From an uncultured Pseudomonadota bacterium (GTDB taxonomy: Bacteria; Myxococcota_A; UBA796; UBA9615), in contig CALCXL010000332.1 of assembly GCA_937907595.1 (NCBI GenBank), positions 1 to 6,833 of the forward strand: a DNA stretch of 6,833 nt, in the 5' to 3' direction. Shown one piece after another: positions 1-5,334 of the stretch. A model generated the notes under the pieces. It had not been told where the DNA came from and ran no database searches. It worked only from the letters and a program-made list of their open reading frames with translations. Position 1 is the stretch's first letter. Each line of letters starts with the position of its first letter. Made by a program: the position numbers and the translations under genes.

Positions 1-139
1 GACACTCACCTAAGCGGCGAGTGCGTAGTTGCTGTTGTTGGCAGCTATGAATTCGCTCGATGATTAACGAGGTGACGAACGAACCTCCTCGACACGCAAC
101 ACCGACCTACCACGACCCCGTCGAGACCAGATCGCCCCC
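1..139 (-). ncRNA. ssrA: tmRNA (transfer-messenger RNA), 5' part, cut by window edge
   Basis: tmRNA rescues stalled ribosomes with SmpB: it acts as tRNA-Ala, then as a short mRNA that adds a degradation tag. On the minus strand the RNA starts with GGGGGCGAT followed by GGTCTCGACGGGG, the hallmark 5' end of tmRNA. Next come GCGTGTCGAGG and a CCTCG arm (plus-strand 87-91 pairing with 68-72), matching the first pseudoknot next to the tag frame. The tag frame follows, preceded by ATAGCT, which aligns with ATAGTC before the E. coli resume codon. The conventional order (tRNA-like 5' end, pseudoknot, tag) indicates the one-piece form, not the permuted two-piece form. The window ends 9 bases after the tag stop codon, so the later pseudoknots and the tRNA-like 3' end lie outside. 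The 5' end at 139 is inferred from the conserved GGGGG and could be off by a base or two. Confidence 0.95.
10..42 (-). other. tmRNA tag-peptide reading frame (ANNSNYALAA)
   Basis: Ten codons plus TAG, read on the minus strand from resume codon GCC (40-42) to the stop (10-12): A-N-N-S-N-Y-A-L-A-A. The E. coli tag is ANDENYALAA, so the C-terminal YALAA that ClpXP and ClpAP recognise is intact. The variable middle is N-S in place of D-E, so the tag carries no acidic residue. Frame and resume codon are set by alignment to the E. coli tmRNA in this stretch. Confidence 0.9.
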
Positions 140-145
140 AATTCC

Positions 146-151
146 ATTACA
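146..151 (-). promoter_or_regulatory. possible second ssrA promoter, -10 element
   Basis: The minus strand carries TGTAAT (4 of 6 against TATAAT, with T1, A4, A5 and T6 matching) exactly six bases before the predicted mature tmRNA 5' end at 139. Transcription starting there would need no 5' trimming. No recognisable -35 sits 16-18 bases upstream, so this may be only an A/T-containing processing region. The upstream promoter at 269-296 is the stronger candidate. Confidence 0.3.
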
Positions 152-159
152 GACTGGTT

Positions 160-189
160 GACCCCTGCTCCGCCGAAGCGGATGGGGCC
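160..189 (-). other. UUCG-tetraloop hairpin in the ssrA leader
   Basis: On the minus strand an outer stem GGCCCC/GGGGTC (one G-U pair) and an inner stem TCCGC/GCGGA close a TTCG loop, with a small asymmetric internal loop between them. C(UUCG)G loops are unusually stable in RNA. No U-run follows, so this is not an intrinsic terminator. Its position about 20 bases before the mature tmRNA end suggests a precursor structure near a processing site, but that role is inferred. Confidence 0.5.
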
Positions 190-223
190 AGCAGACCGTG
201 AAGGACTTCTCCAAACCTTCTCG

Positions 224-241
224 ATCCAATTGTCAAAGACA
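224..241 (-). promoter_or_regulatory. boxA-like antitermination element in the ssrA leader
   Basis: The minus strand reads TGTCTTTGACAATTGGAT, close to rRNA-operon boxA (TGCTCTTTAACAATT in E. coli), the site bound by NusB-NusE in the nascent RNA. It lies about 20 bases downstream of the start predicted for the promoter at 269-296, so it would be transcribed. It also contains a perfect -35 hexamer TTGACA (231-236), but the hexamer 17 bases further on is TGGAGA, a poor -10, so the boxA reading is preferred. Confidence 0.45.
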
Positions 242-255
242 GCCGCCGAAGCGGC
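242..255 (-). other. second UUCG-tetraloop hairpin in the ssrA leader
   Basis: On the minus strand GCCGC-TTCG-GCGGC is a perfect 5-bp stem with a UUCG loop. It falls between the predicted transcription start and the boxA-like element. Its 12-base core (243-254) recurs exactly at 170-181 inside the other leader hairpin. This promoter-proximal stem-loop next to boxA recalls the boxB-boxA order of rRNA leaders. Confidence 0.45.
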
Positions 256-268
256 GTTTCCCGCGGTC

Positions 269-296
269 ATCATAAGGCCGGTCGGCGCCCTGTCCA
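269..296 (-). promoter_or_regulatory. sigma-70-type promoter of ssrA
   Basis: On the minus strand a -35 TGGACA (291-296, 5 of 6 to consensus) is separated by 16 bases from a -10 TATGAT (269-274, 5 of 6). The start would fall near 261-262, giving a precursor with about 120 leader bases before the mature tmRNA. This is the best consensus promoter in the window, as expected for an abundant stable RNA. A TTGACC at 299-304 is 24 bases from the -10, too far to serve as its -35. Confidence 0.65.
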
Positions 297-330
297 GGGG
301 TCAACTGCGGCCTTCGAGGGGGACGGGGTG

Positions 331-507
331 CCCGCCCGCCCGATCGTCGCCCGCGCCGATCCTCGTCGCCCGCCCGATCGCCCGCCGCGCCGATCCCCGT
401 CGTCGCCCGCGCCGATCCTCGTCGCCGCCCGCGCCGATCCCCGTCGCCGCCCCGATCGCCGCCCCGATCGCCGCCCGCGCCGATCCCCCGCCCCGATCCC
501 CGATCCC
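331..507. repeat. degenerate GATC-rich tandem array between ompA and ssrA
   Basis: This 177-base stretch is built from irregular copies of short units such as GTCGCC, CGCGC and CGATCC. The pentamer CGATC starts at 341, 357, 375, 391, 413, 435, 453, 465, 481, 494 and 501: eleven GATC sites in 165 bases, at spacings of 7 to 22. A perfect 27-base direct repeat lies at 344-370 and 400-426. The minus strand is strongly G-rich. Reading frames through it give only low-complexity Arg/Pro/Ala strings, so it is judged non-coding. It separates the ompA stop codon from the ssrA promoter and holds no U-run terminator. Confidence 0.8.
485..507 (-). other. G-quadruplex motif directly after the ompA stop codon
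   Basis: On the minus (ompA mRNA) strand, one base after the stop codon, come G-runs of 3, 4, 4 and 5 separated by loops ATC, ATC and C. This satisfies the canonical G3+ N1-7 rule with short loops, which favour stable folding, especially in RNA. A near-match with loops of 8, 1 and 1 lies at 331-352, at the far end of the array. Folding in the cell is not shown by sequence. Confidence 0.7.
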
Positions 508-508
508 A

Positions 509-2296
509 CTACTTCTGGATCTTGAACTCCACCCGCCGGTTGGTCTGCCGCCCCTCGTCGGTGTCGTTGTCGGCGATGGGGCGGGCTTCGCCGTAGCCCG
601 TCGCCTCCAGGCGGCCGGGGTCGATGCCGTGGTCCACCAGCCAGCGCAGCACCGCCTGGGCCCGCTTCTCGCTCAGGCGCAGGTTGGAGGCGTCGTTCCC
701 CCGGTCGTCGGTGTGCCCCTCGATGCGGATGTGCTCGATCTGCGGGTTGTCCGCCAGCGTGCCGCGCACCGCGTCCAGCACCGGCGTCGACTGCTTGAGG
801 ATCCGGTCCTTGCCCGACACGAACAGCACCTTGTCCAGGATCACGATCGCCCCGTCCGTCACCACCGCCTTCACCGAGTCCGGGCAGCCGTCCTCGTCCC
901 GCTCCCCATTGAACTCCTCGGGCTCGTTCGGGCACAGGTCGTCACCGTCCAGGATGCCGTCCTCGTCGTTGTCCGGCTCCGGGCAGCCGTCGGCGTCGCG
1001 GAATCCGTCCAGGTCCTCCGCCGCGTTCGGGCAGGCGTCGGCCACGTCCGGGATCCCGTCGCCGTCGTCGTCCAGGTCCGGGCAGCCGTCCGCGTCCTCG
1101 AACCCGTCCACGTCCTCCGCGTCCACCGGGCACGCGTCCCGCCCGTCCGGCACCCCGTCGCCGTCGTTGTCCGGGTCCGGGCAGCCGTCACGATCCTCGA
1201 AGCCGTCCACGTCCTCGGGCTCGTTCGGGCACGTGTCGCCGCCGTCGCTGATCCCGTCGCCGTCGTTGTCGAAGTCCAGGCAGCCGTCCGTGTCCTCGAA
1301 CTCGTCGAAGTCCTCCGCCTCGTCGGGACACAGGTCCTTCTTGCCGCGGATCCCGTCCTTGTCCGGGTCGCCGCCGCCCAGGGGAGGGGACCAGCCCGCG
1401 CCCAGGAAGAAGCGCCCCGCCGGCGTGCCCGCCCCCTGCGTCAGCCCCGGACCGCCGCCCACCACCACGTCCAGACCGAACGGCAGCCACAGCCGCGCGT
1501 CCACCCAGAGCTCCAGCGGGCTGTGCACCGCGTCCATCAGCGGCGAGCCCGCCAGCGCGTCCCGCCCCGGGCCCACGATCCCCGCGCCCACCAGCTCCAC
1601 GTTGATGTCCAGCAGGTCCGGCAGCGGCGACGCGCCCACGCCGATCGCGAAGGGGATCTCGTCGTCCGACGCCAGGTTGCGCAGCTCCGCGTGCCCCGGC
1701 TTCAGCCGGTAGCCGATGTGGGCGCCGACGTGGATGTACTTCCACCGCTTGCTCACCGCCACCTTCGCCCCGAACGTCGGCACCCCCGCCGTCTGGTGCA
1801 GCGCGGGGTCCCCCGTGGGGAACGTGATGAAGGGCAGCACCGTCACCCCGAAGAGCTTCTCCTCCGCCAGCAGCCGGAACCGCCCCTCCAGCCAGATGTC
1901 GCCCAGGGAGAACGCGTCCTCCTGCCCGCCGAAACCACCCAGCCCCTGGTCCCCCACCTTCGTGATTTGCAGGAACGGGAACCGCACGTCCACCTGCGCC
2001 CAGTCCGTGATGCCGAAGCCCGCCCGCAGGTGCCCCGAGAAGATCCCGTCCACGATGCCCACCTGCCGCGCCCCGCTCGGCGAGCTCAGCTGCAGCGGCT
2101 TGTCCGCGTAGGTCAGCCACAGGTCGAAGCCCGGGCGCAGCGCCGGCAGCTGGCTGGCCGTCTCCACCCCCACGAAGCCGTGGCTCGCCGCAACCGGGTG
2201 GAAGCGCTGGATGTCCACCGCCGGCGTCGGCTCCTGGGCCTGGACCGTGGACGCGGACACCATCAGGACGATCAGCAAGGGGGCGATGCGGCGCAT
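509..2296 (-). CDS. OmpA-family outer membrane protein with TSP3 calcium-binding repeats
   Basis: The 595-residue product should sit in the outer membrane and tether it to peptidoglycan. A Sec signal peptide covers residues 1-20 (MRRIAP, hydrophobic core, VQA before QE). Residues about 25-305 have alternating beta-strand character with no cysteine and probably form a barrel-like domain. Residues 310-472 are five thrombospondin type 3 repeats rich in DxDxDG calcium loops. Residues about 480-595 are a C-terminal OmpA domain: EGHTDDRG with D530 and LSEKRA with R545, spaced 15 apart like the two peptidoglycan-binding residues of Acinetobacter OmpA. The ATG at 2296 is chosen because it gives a clean signal peptide and has GGGAGG six bases upstream; the frame stays open far beyond but without sense. 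It is transcribed away from the methyltransferase gene and ends just before the GATC array. Proteins of this plan are common in myxobacteria; no specific function is known. Confidence 0.9.
   Translation of the reverse strand: MRRIAPLLIVLMVSASTVQAQEPTPAVDIQRFHPVAASHGFVGVETASQLPALRPGFDLWLTYADKPLQLSSPSGARQVGIVDGIFSGHLRAGFGITDWAQVDVRFPFLQITKVGDQGLGGFGGQEDAFSLGDIWLEGRFRLLAEEKLFGVTVLPFITFPTGDPALHQTAGVPTFGAKVAVSKRWKYIHVGAHIGYRLKPGHAELRNLASDDEIPFAIGVGASPLPDLLDINVELVGAGIVGPGRDALAGSPLMDAVHSPLELWVDARLWLPFGLDVVVGGGPGLTQGAGTPAGRFFLGAGWSPPLGGGDPDKDGIRGKKDLCPDEAEDFDEFEDTDGCLDFDNDGDGISDGGDTCPNEPEDVDGFEDRDGCPDPDNDGDGVPDGRDACPVDAEDVDGFEDADGCPDLDDDGDGIPDVADACPNAAEDLDGFRDADGCPEPDNDEDGILDGDDLCPNEPEEFNGERDEDGCPDSVKAVVTDGAIVILDKVLFVSGKDRILKQSTPVLDAVRGTLADNPQIEHIRIEGHTDDRGNDASNLRLSEKRAQAVLRWLVDHGIDPGRLEATGYGEARPIADNDTDEGRQTNRRVEFKIQK
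881..1369 (-). repeat. TSP3 repeat region inside the OmpA-family gene
   Basis: This codes for residues 310-472. Four units are exactly 33 codons (99 bases) each and fill 881-1276 without gaps; a fifth, N-terminal unit is 31 codons. Each has the plan D-x-D-x-D-G-D-G followed by C-P, an acidic stretch, and D-x-D-G-C-P. All ten cysteines of the protein are here, at residues 323, 339, 356, 372, 389, 405, 422, 438, 455 and 471, with spacing strictly 16, 17, 16, 17. In known TSP3 folds such residues bind calcium and form disulfides. The tandem copies probably arose by duplication. Confidence 0.9.
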
Positions 2297-2302
2297 GGCG
2301 GT

Positions 2303-2308
2303 CCTCCC
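2303..2308 (-). promoter_or_regulatory. ribosome binding site of the OmpA-family gene
   Basis: GGGAGG on the minus strand, six bases before the ATG at 2294-2296. It fixes the start inside a frame that stays open for another 1.5 kb upstream. Confidence 0.8.
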
Positions 2309-2449
2309 AGGCCCTCGCTCAGACCCTGCTGGGCCCATCGCAACGCCTGTGTGGGCGCATTCTGCCACCGCCGCGCGCCCTGGGGGCAGCCCGCGCGCGC
2401 CAGCTACCATTCCCCCCCGCGCATCCCCGCCCCCGACCCCGCCGTCCCC

Positions 2450-2453
2450 GGAG
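2450..2453 (+). promoter_or_regulatory. ribosome binding site of the methyltransferase gene
   Basis: GGAG five bases before the GTG at 2459. It supports the GTG start over the internal ATG at 2528, which has no such element. Confidence 0.7.
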
Positions 2454-2458
2454 CTCCC

Positions 2459-3223
2459 GTGCCCGAGACCCCCGCCGCCGCCCCCTGGCACCAGGACCCT
2501 CGCTTCTGGCAGCTCTCCCGCGACACCATGTTCACGGCCTCCGCCTTCGACGCCGCCCCGTCGGAGGTCGCCGCCGCCCTGGCCCTCACCGGCCTGCAGG
2601 GCAAGCTGGACGTGCTCGACCTCCCCTGCGGTCCCGGCCGCCACAGCCTCGCCCTCGCCCGCGCCGGCCACCGCGTCGTCGGCGTCGACCTCACCCCCGC
2701 CTACGTCGACGAGGCCCGCCAGCGCTTCGCCCGGGAGCCCCGCCTGCAGGCCGAGCTCCTCGTCGGCGACATGCGCTCCTGGTGCCGCGACGGCGCCTTC
2801 GACCTCCTCCTCAACCTCTACACCTCCTTCGGCTTCTTCCCGGACCTCGACGAGGATCGCGCCTGCCTGCGCACCTTCCACCGCAACCTGCGCCCCGGCG
2901 GCACCCTCGTCATGGACCTCATGTCCAAGGAGATCCTGGCCCGCACCTTCCGCGCCCGCGACTGGCACCGCATGGACGACGGCACCGTCCTGATGGTCGA
3001 GCGCCGCCTCAGCCAGAGCTGGGCCTGGAACGAAGTCACCTGGTCCTACCTGCGCGACGGCGTCCTGGAGTCCGTGGACTTCGGCCACCGCCTCTACTCC
3101 GCCGCCGAGCTCCAGCGCGAGCTGCGCGACGCCGGCTTTCAGGGCTGCGACGTCTACGGGGGCTTCGACGGCCGACCCTACGACCAGGACGCCGCCCGGC
3201 TGGTGGTCGTCGCCCGGGCCTGA
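2459..3223 (+). CDS. class I SAM-dependent methyltransferase
   Basis: The 254-residue soluble protein should transfer a methyl group from S-adenosylmethionine to a small molecule; the substrate cannot be told. It has the Rossmann-type motifs in order: motif I VLDLPCGPG (52-60), the acidic ribose-binding end of strand 2 VVGVDLTP (D77), GDM (103-105), LLLNLYTSFGFF (116-127) as motif IV, and LRPGGTLVMDL (144-154). The end YGGFDGRPYDQDAARLVVVA (233-252) matches a widespread bacterial family of uncharacterised methyltransferases whose members end in a similar YGDLDG...YD...RLVVVA block. The GTG start is preferred for its GGAG site and because residues 10-40 (W..DPRFW....MF....EV) match the usual N-terminus of that family. 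It is followed after 87 bases by the dehydrogenase operon on the same strand, which has its own promoter. Confidence 0.88.
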   Translation: MPETPAAAPWHQDPRFWQLSRDTMFTASAFDAAPSEVAAALALTGLQGKLDVLDLPCGPGRHSLALARAGHRVVGVDLTPAYVDEARQRFAREPRLQAELLVGDMRSWCRDGAFDLLLNLYTSFGFFPDLDEDRACLRTFHRNLRPGGTLVMDLMSKEILARTFRARDWHRMDDGTVLMVERRLSQSWAWNEVTWSYLRDGVLESVDFGHRLYSAAELQRELRDAGFQGCDVYGGFDGRPYDQDAARLVVVARA

Positions 3224-3275
3224 TCGGCCCACGTCGCCCACGCTCGGACCCCCTCGCCCCGCCCACCACGCCGCG

Positions 3276-3304
3276 TTGCCCACCCCCGCGCTCGGGGCTA
3301 CCGT
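3276..3304 (+). promoter_or_regulatory. promoter of the dehydrogenase operon, predicted leaderless
   Basis: TTGCCC (3276-3281) and TACCGT (3299-3304) are 17 bases apart, matching 4 of 6 and 3 of 6 of the sigma-70 hexamers including the key T1, A2 and T6 of the -10. The -10 ends six bases before the GTG at 3311, so transcription would start at or next to the start codon. No Shine-Dalgarno sequence precedes that GTG, which fits a leaderless mRNA. The GCTACC(A/G)T octamer also occurs upstream of the methyltransferase (2403-2410). Confidence 0.5.
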
Positions 3305-3310
3305 GCCGCC

Positions 3311-3835
3311 GTGCCCGACCACGCCCCCAAGATCACCCGCCGGCAGGTGCTGGCCACGTCCGCCGCCATGGCCACCGCCGCCGTCGCGGTCACTTCGGGG
3401 CACGTGGTCAACTGGTGGGACCGGGACGCCGCCGACGGCTACGAGAGCCTGGGCCCCCAGGAGGTCAAGCTGGTCAACGCCTTGGGCGAGGCCATGTTCC
3501 CCCCCGGCGGCGTGCCCGCCCTCAGCGGCGCGGAGGTCGGCCTGGACCACTACTTCGACGGGATCCTGACCGCCATGGACTCGCCCACGGACAACCTCCT
3601 GCGCCTGCTCCTGCACGCCCTGGACGACTGGGCCTTCCTGGAGGCCGGCCTCCCCTACGCCCAGCTCTCCCTGGACGCCCGCATCGACAAGCTCGACCTC
3701 TGGCTCAACCACGACTCGCACCTGGTGCGCGGCGCCGTCAGCGGCCTGCTCGTCTTCCTGGGCATGGGCTACTGCGGCCACCCCGAGGTCAAGGCCGCCG
3801 CCGGCTGGATCTTCCCCTGCGGCTACTCCCGATGA
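3311..3835 (+). CDS. Tat-exported small subunit, gluconate 2-dehydrogenase subunit 3 type
   Basis: The 174-residue product is the likely small (gamma-type) subunit of a membrane or periplasmic flavin dehydrogenase. It starts with a twin-arginine signal: T-R-R-Q-V-L-A (residues 9-15) and a hydrophobic stretch rich in Ala to about 29. The mature part has LGPQEVKLVNALGEAMFPPG (47-66), typical of the gluconate 2-dehydrogenase subunit 3 family, then helices, and ends in GWIFPCGYSR with two cysteines (155, 170). In FAD-dependent glucose dehydrogenase of Burkholderia cepacia a comparable Tat-bearing gamma subunit accompanies the catalytic subunit through the membrane. The GTG start places the RR motif near the N-terminus and sits at the predicted transcription start. 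Its TGA overlaps the ATG of the flavoprotein (ATGA), indicating coupled translation and a fixed ratio of subunits. Confidence 0.85.
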   Translation: MPDHAPKITRRQVLATSAAMATAAVAVTSGHVVNWWDRDAADGYESLGPQEVKLVNALGEAMFPPGGVPALSGAEVGLDHYFDGILTAMDSPTDNLLRLLLHALDDWAFLEAGLPYAQLSLDARIDKLDLWLNHDSHLVRGAVSGLLVFLGMGYCGHPEVKAAAGWIFPCGYSR

Positions 3836-5334
3836 CCATCCACGGCTGGAAGGACGCCCTGGGCCCCGAGGTGGAGGTGGACGCCGTCGTCGTGGGCGCC
3901 GGCCCCGGAGGCAGCGCCGTCAGCCGGGTCCTGGCCCGCGCCGGTTGGGACGTGCTGGTGCTGGAGGACGGCCCCCCCGCCTCCAACTTCCGCCCCAACT
4001 ACTTCCACACCGCCCGCTACCACATGCAGGAGTCGGGCACGATGATCGCCCAGGGCTCCGTCCCCCTGCCCGTGGCGGCAGGACGCGGCATCGGCGGCAG
4101 CTCCCTGGTCAACTCCGCCATCTGCTTTCGCACCCCCGATCCCGTCCTGGACGAGTGGTCCGAGCTCCTGGCCGACGACCGCTACCGCCCCGACGCCATG
4201 CGCCCCCTGTTCGACTTCATGGAGGACCGCATCCAGGTCGTGCCCGTGACCGAGGACATCGCGGGGGAGAACAACATGATCGTCGCCCGGGGCGTCGCCG
4301 CCCTCGGCCTGCAGGGCGGCCTGCTCAACCGCAACACCCCGGGCTGCGTCGGCTGCGGCATCTGCAACTTCGGCTGCCCCAGCGGCGGCAAGTTCAGCGT
4401 CGACCGCAACCTGGTGCAGGACGGGCTGGAGGCAGGCCTGCGCATCCAGGCCGACTGCCGCGTCGAGCAGGTCCTGCACGAGGGAGGCCGCGCCGTGGGC
4501 GTCGTCGGTCGACTGCACGACACCGACACCAAGGAGCCCGTCGGCCGCATCCGCGTCAAGGCCCGCCGCGCCGTGATCCTCAGCGCCGGCGCCATCGGCA
4601 CCCCCCGCCTGCTCTGGTTCGACGGCCTGGCAAAGCAGCTGGGCCCCGTCGGCGACACCCTCTTCCTGCACCCCGGCTCCGCCCTGCTGGGACGCTGCGA
4701 CCACAAGGTCCACATGTGGAAGGGCGCCACCCAGGGCGCCTACGTCTGGTCCCCCGACGAGCCCAACGTCCTGCCCCACACCGTCTCCGCCCCGCCGGAG
4801 GCCTTCATCGCCCTCACCGGCCAGGTGGGCCACGCCGCCAAGCGCCTGCTGACGGAGATCAACTACCTGTGCGGCCTGGGCGTCATGGTGCACGACCACG
4901 GCGAAGGCTCCGTGCGCGCGGGGTCCGACGGCCGGGCCGCCATCCGCTACACCTGGGCCGACGAGGACGTGGAGACGCTCAAGCGCGGCATGGTCCTCTC
5001 CGCCCGCGTCCTGCTCGCCGGAGGGGCGAAGGAGGTCTTCGCCACCGCCCACGGCGCCACCCGGCACACCGACGTCGAGTCCCTGGCCGCCGAGCTCGCG
5101 CCCATGCCCCTGAGCGCCTTCTCGCTCTACTCGGCCCACCCCATGGGCACGATGATGATGGGCACCGATCCCGACCGCTTCGTGCTCGACTCCCGCGCCC
5201 GGGCCCACCGCATGAGGTCGCTGTACGTGGCCGACGCGTCCATCTTCCCCACGTCCCTGGGCGTGAACCCGCAGCTCACCACCATGGTGATGGGCACGCT
5301 GATCGGGCAGGGGATCCTGGAAGACGAGGGGTAG
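3832..5334 (+). CDS. GMC-family FAD-dependent oxidoreductase, catalytic subunit with four-cysteine cluster
   Basis: The 500-residue flavoprotein should oxidise an alcohol or sugar hydroxyl; the substrate is unknown. The FAD-binding fold opens with VVVGAGPGGSAV (19-30) and acidic E45; GRGIGGSSLVN (84-94) is the GMC flavin-contact segment and SAGAIGTPRLL (251-261) is the second GMC signature. The C-terminal half has SAHPMGT with H436 and VNPQLT with N479, the His/Asn catalytic pair of cholesterol and choline oxidases. Residues 172-182 carry C-x2-C-x2-C-x3-C followed by P, a pattern able to hold an iron-sulfur cluster; FAD-dependent glucose dehydrogenases of this family carry a 3Fe-4S cluster on cysteines of the catalytic subunit. 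There is no signal peptide, so export probably depends on the preceding Tat subunit. No Shine-Dalgarno site precedes the ATG; translation is likely coupled through the ATGA overlap. No cytochrome gene follows: the next gene is convergent. Confidence 0.92.
   Translation: MTIHGWKDALGPEVEVDAVVVGAGPGGSAVSRVLARAGWDVLVLEDGPPASNFRPNYFHTARYHMQESGTMIAQGSVPLPVAAGRGIGGSSLVNSAICFRTPDPVLDEWSELLADDRYRPDAMRPLFDFMEDRIQVVPVTEDIAGENNMIVARGVAALGLQGGLLNRNTPGCVGCGICNFGCPSGGKFSVDRNLVQDGLEAGLRIQADCRVEQVLHEGGRAVGVVGRLHDTDTKEPVGRIRVKARRAVILSAGAIGTPRLLWFDGLAKQLGPVGDTLFLHPGSALLGRCDHKVHMWKGATQGAYVWSPDEPNVLPHTVSAPPEAFIALTGQVGHAAKRLLTEINYLCGLGVMVHDHGEGSVRAGSDGRAAIRYTWADEDVETLKRGMVLSARVLLAGGAKEVFATAHGATRHTDVESLAAELAPMPLSAFSLYSAHPMGTMMMGTDPDRFVLDSRARAHRMRSLYVADASIFPTSLGVNPQLTTMVMGTLIGQGILEDEG

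Larger units (their letters stand above)
2297..2458. promoter_or_regulatory. divergent promoter region between ompA and methyltransferase genes
   Basis: These 162 bases must hold promoters for both flanking genes. On the plus strand TACCAT (2405-2410), within GCTACCAT, is a plausible GC-rich -10. It would start transcription near 2417 and give a leader of about 42 bases to the methyltransferase; no convincing -35 precedes it. On the minus strand CAGAAT (2359-2364), with CTGCCC at 2384-2389 and a 19-base spacer, is a weak candidate for ompA. GC-alternating arms at 2373-2378 and 2393-2398 could form a short hairpin. No operator is identifiable. Confidence 0.4.

Noticed and set aside
231..236. 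TTGACA as the -35 of an ssrA promoter
   Set aside because: The hexamers 16-18 bases downstream (such as TGGAGA) are poor -10 elements. The match sits inside a longer boxA-like sequence, and a better promoter lies upstream.
64..273. 69-codon minus-strand frame across the tmRNA and its leader
   Set aside because: It overlaps a structural RNA and its promoter; no ribosome binding site or protein similarity.
331..507. CRISPR array
   Set aside because: Units are short, irregularly spaced and lack distinct spacers; this is a degenerate simple repeat.
270..935. Minus-strand and plus-strand frames through the GATC array
   Set aside because: They encode simple Arg/Gly/Ala or Arg/Pro/Ser strings produced by the repeats and by the ompA 3' end in other frames.
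2365..2384. Sigma-54 promoter for ompA suggested by TGGCAG on the minus strand
   Set aside because: The required GC element at the fixed distance is missing.
158..2458. Long plus-strand open frame extending upstream of the methyltransferase, antisense to ompA
   Set aside because: Its translation there is low-complexity Arg/Pro/Val/His with no domain, and it mirrors the ompA codons. The methyltransferase homology begins only after the GTG at 2459.
2297..3781. Minus-strand extension of the ompA frame upstream of its ATG
   Set aside because: It is Gly/Ala/Val/Asp-rich antisense of the methyltransferase and small-subunit genes. The signal peptide and GGGAGG site fix the start at 2296.
3823..5208. 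461-codon minus-strand frame opposite the GMC flavoprotein gene
   Set aside because: It is a typical antisense shadow in GC-rich DNA: Gly/Ala/Val/His-rich, no motif, while the plus strand has complete GMC signatures.
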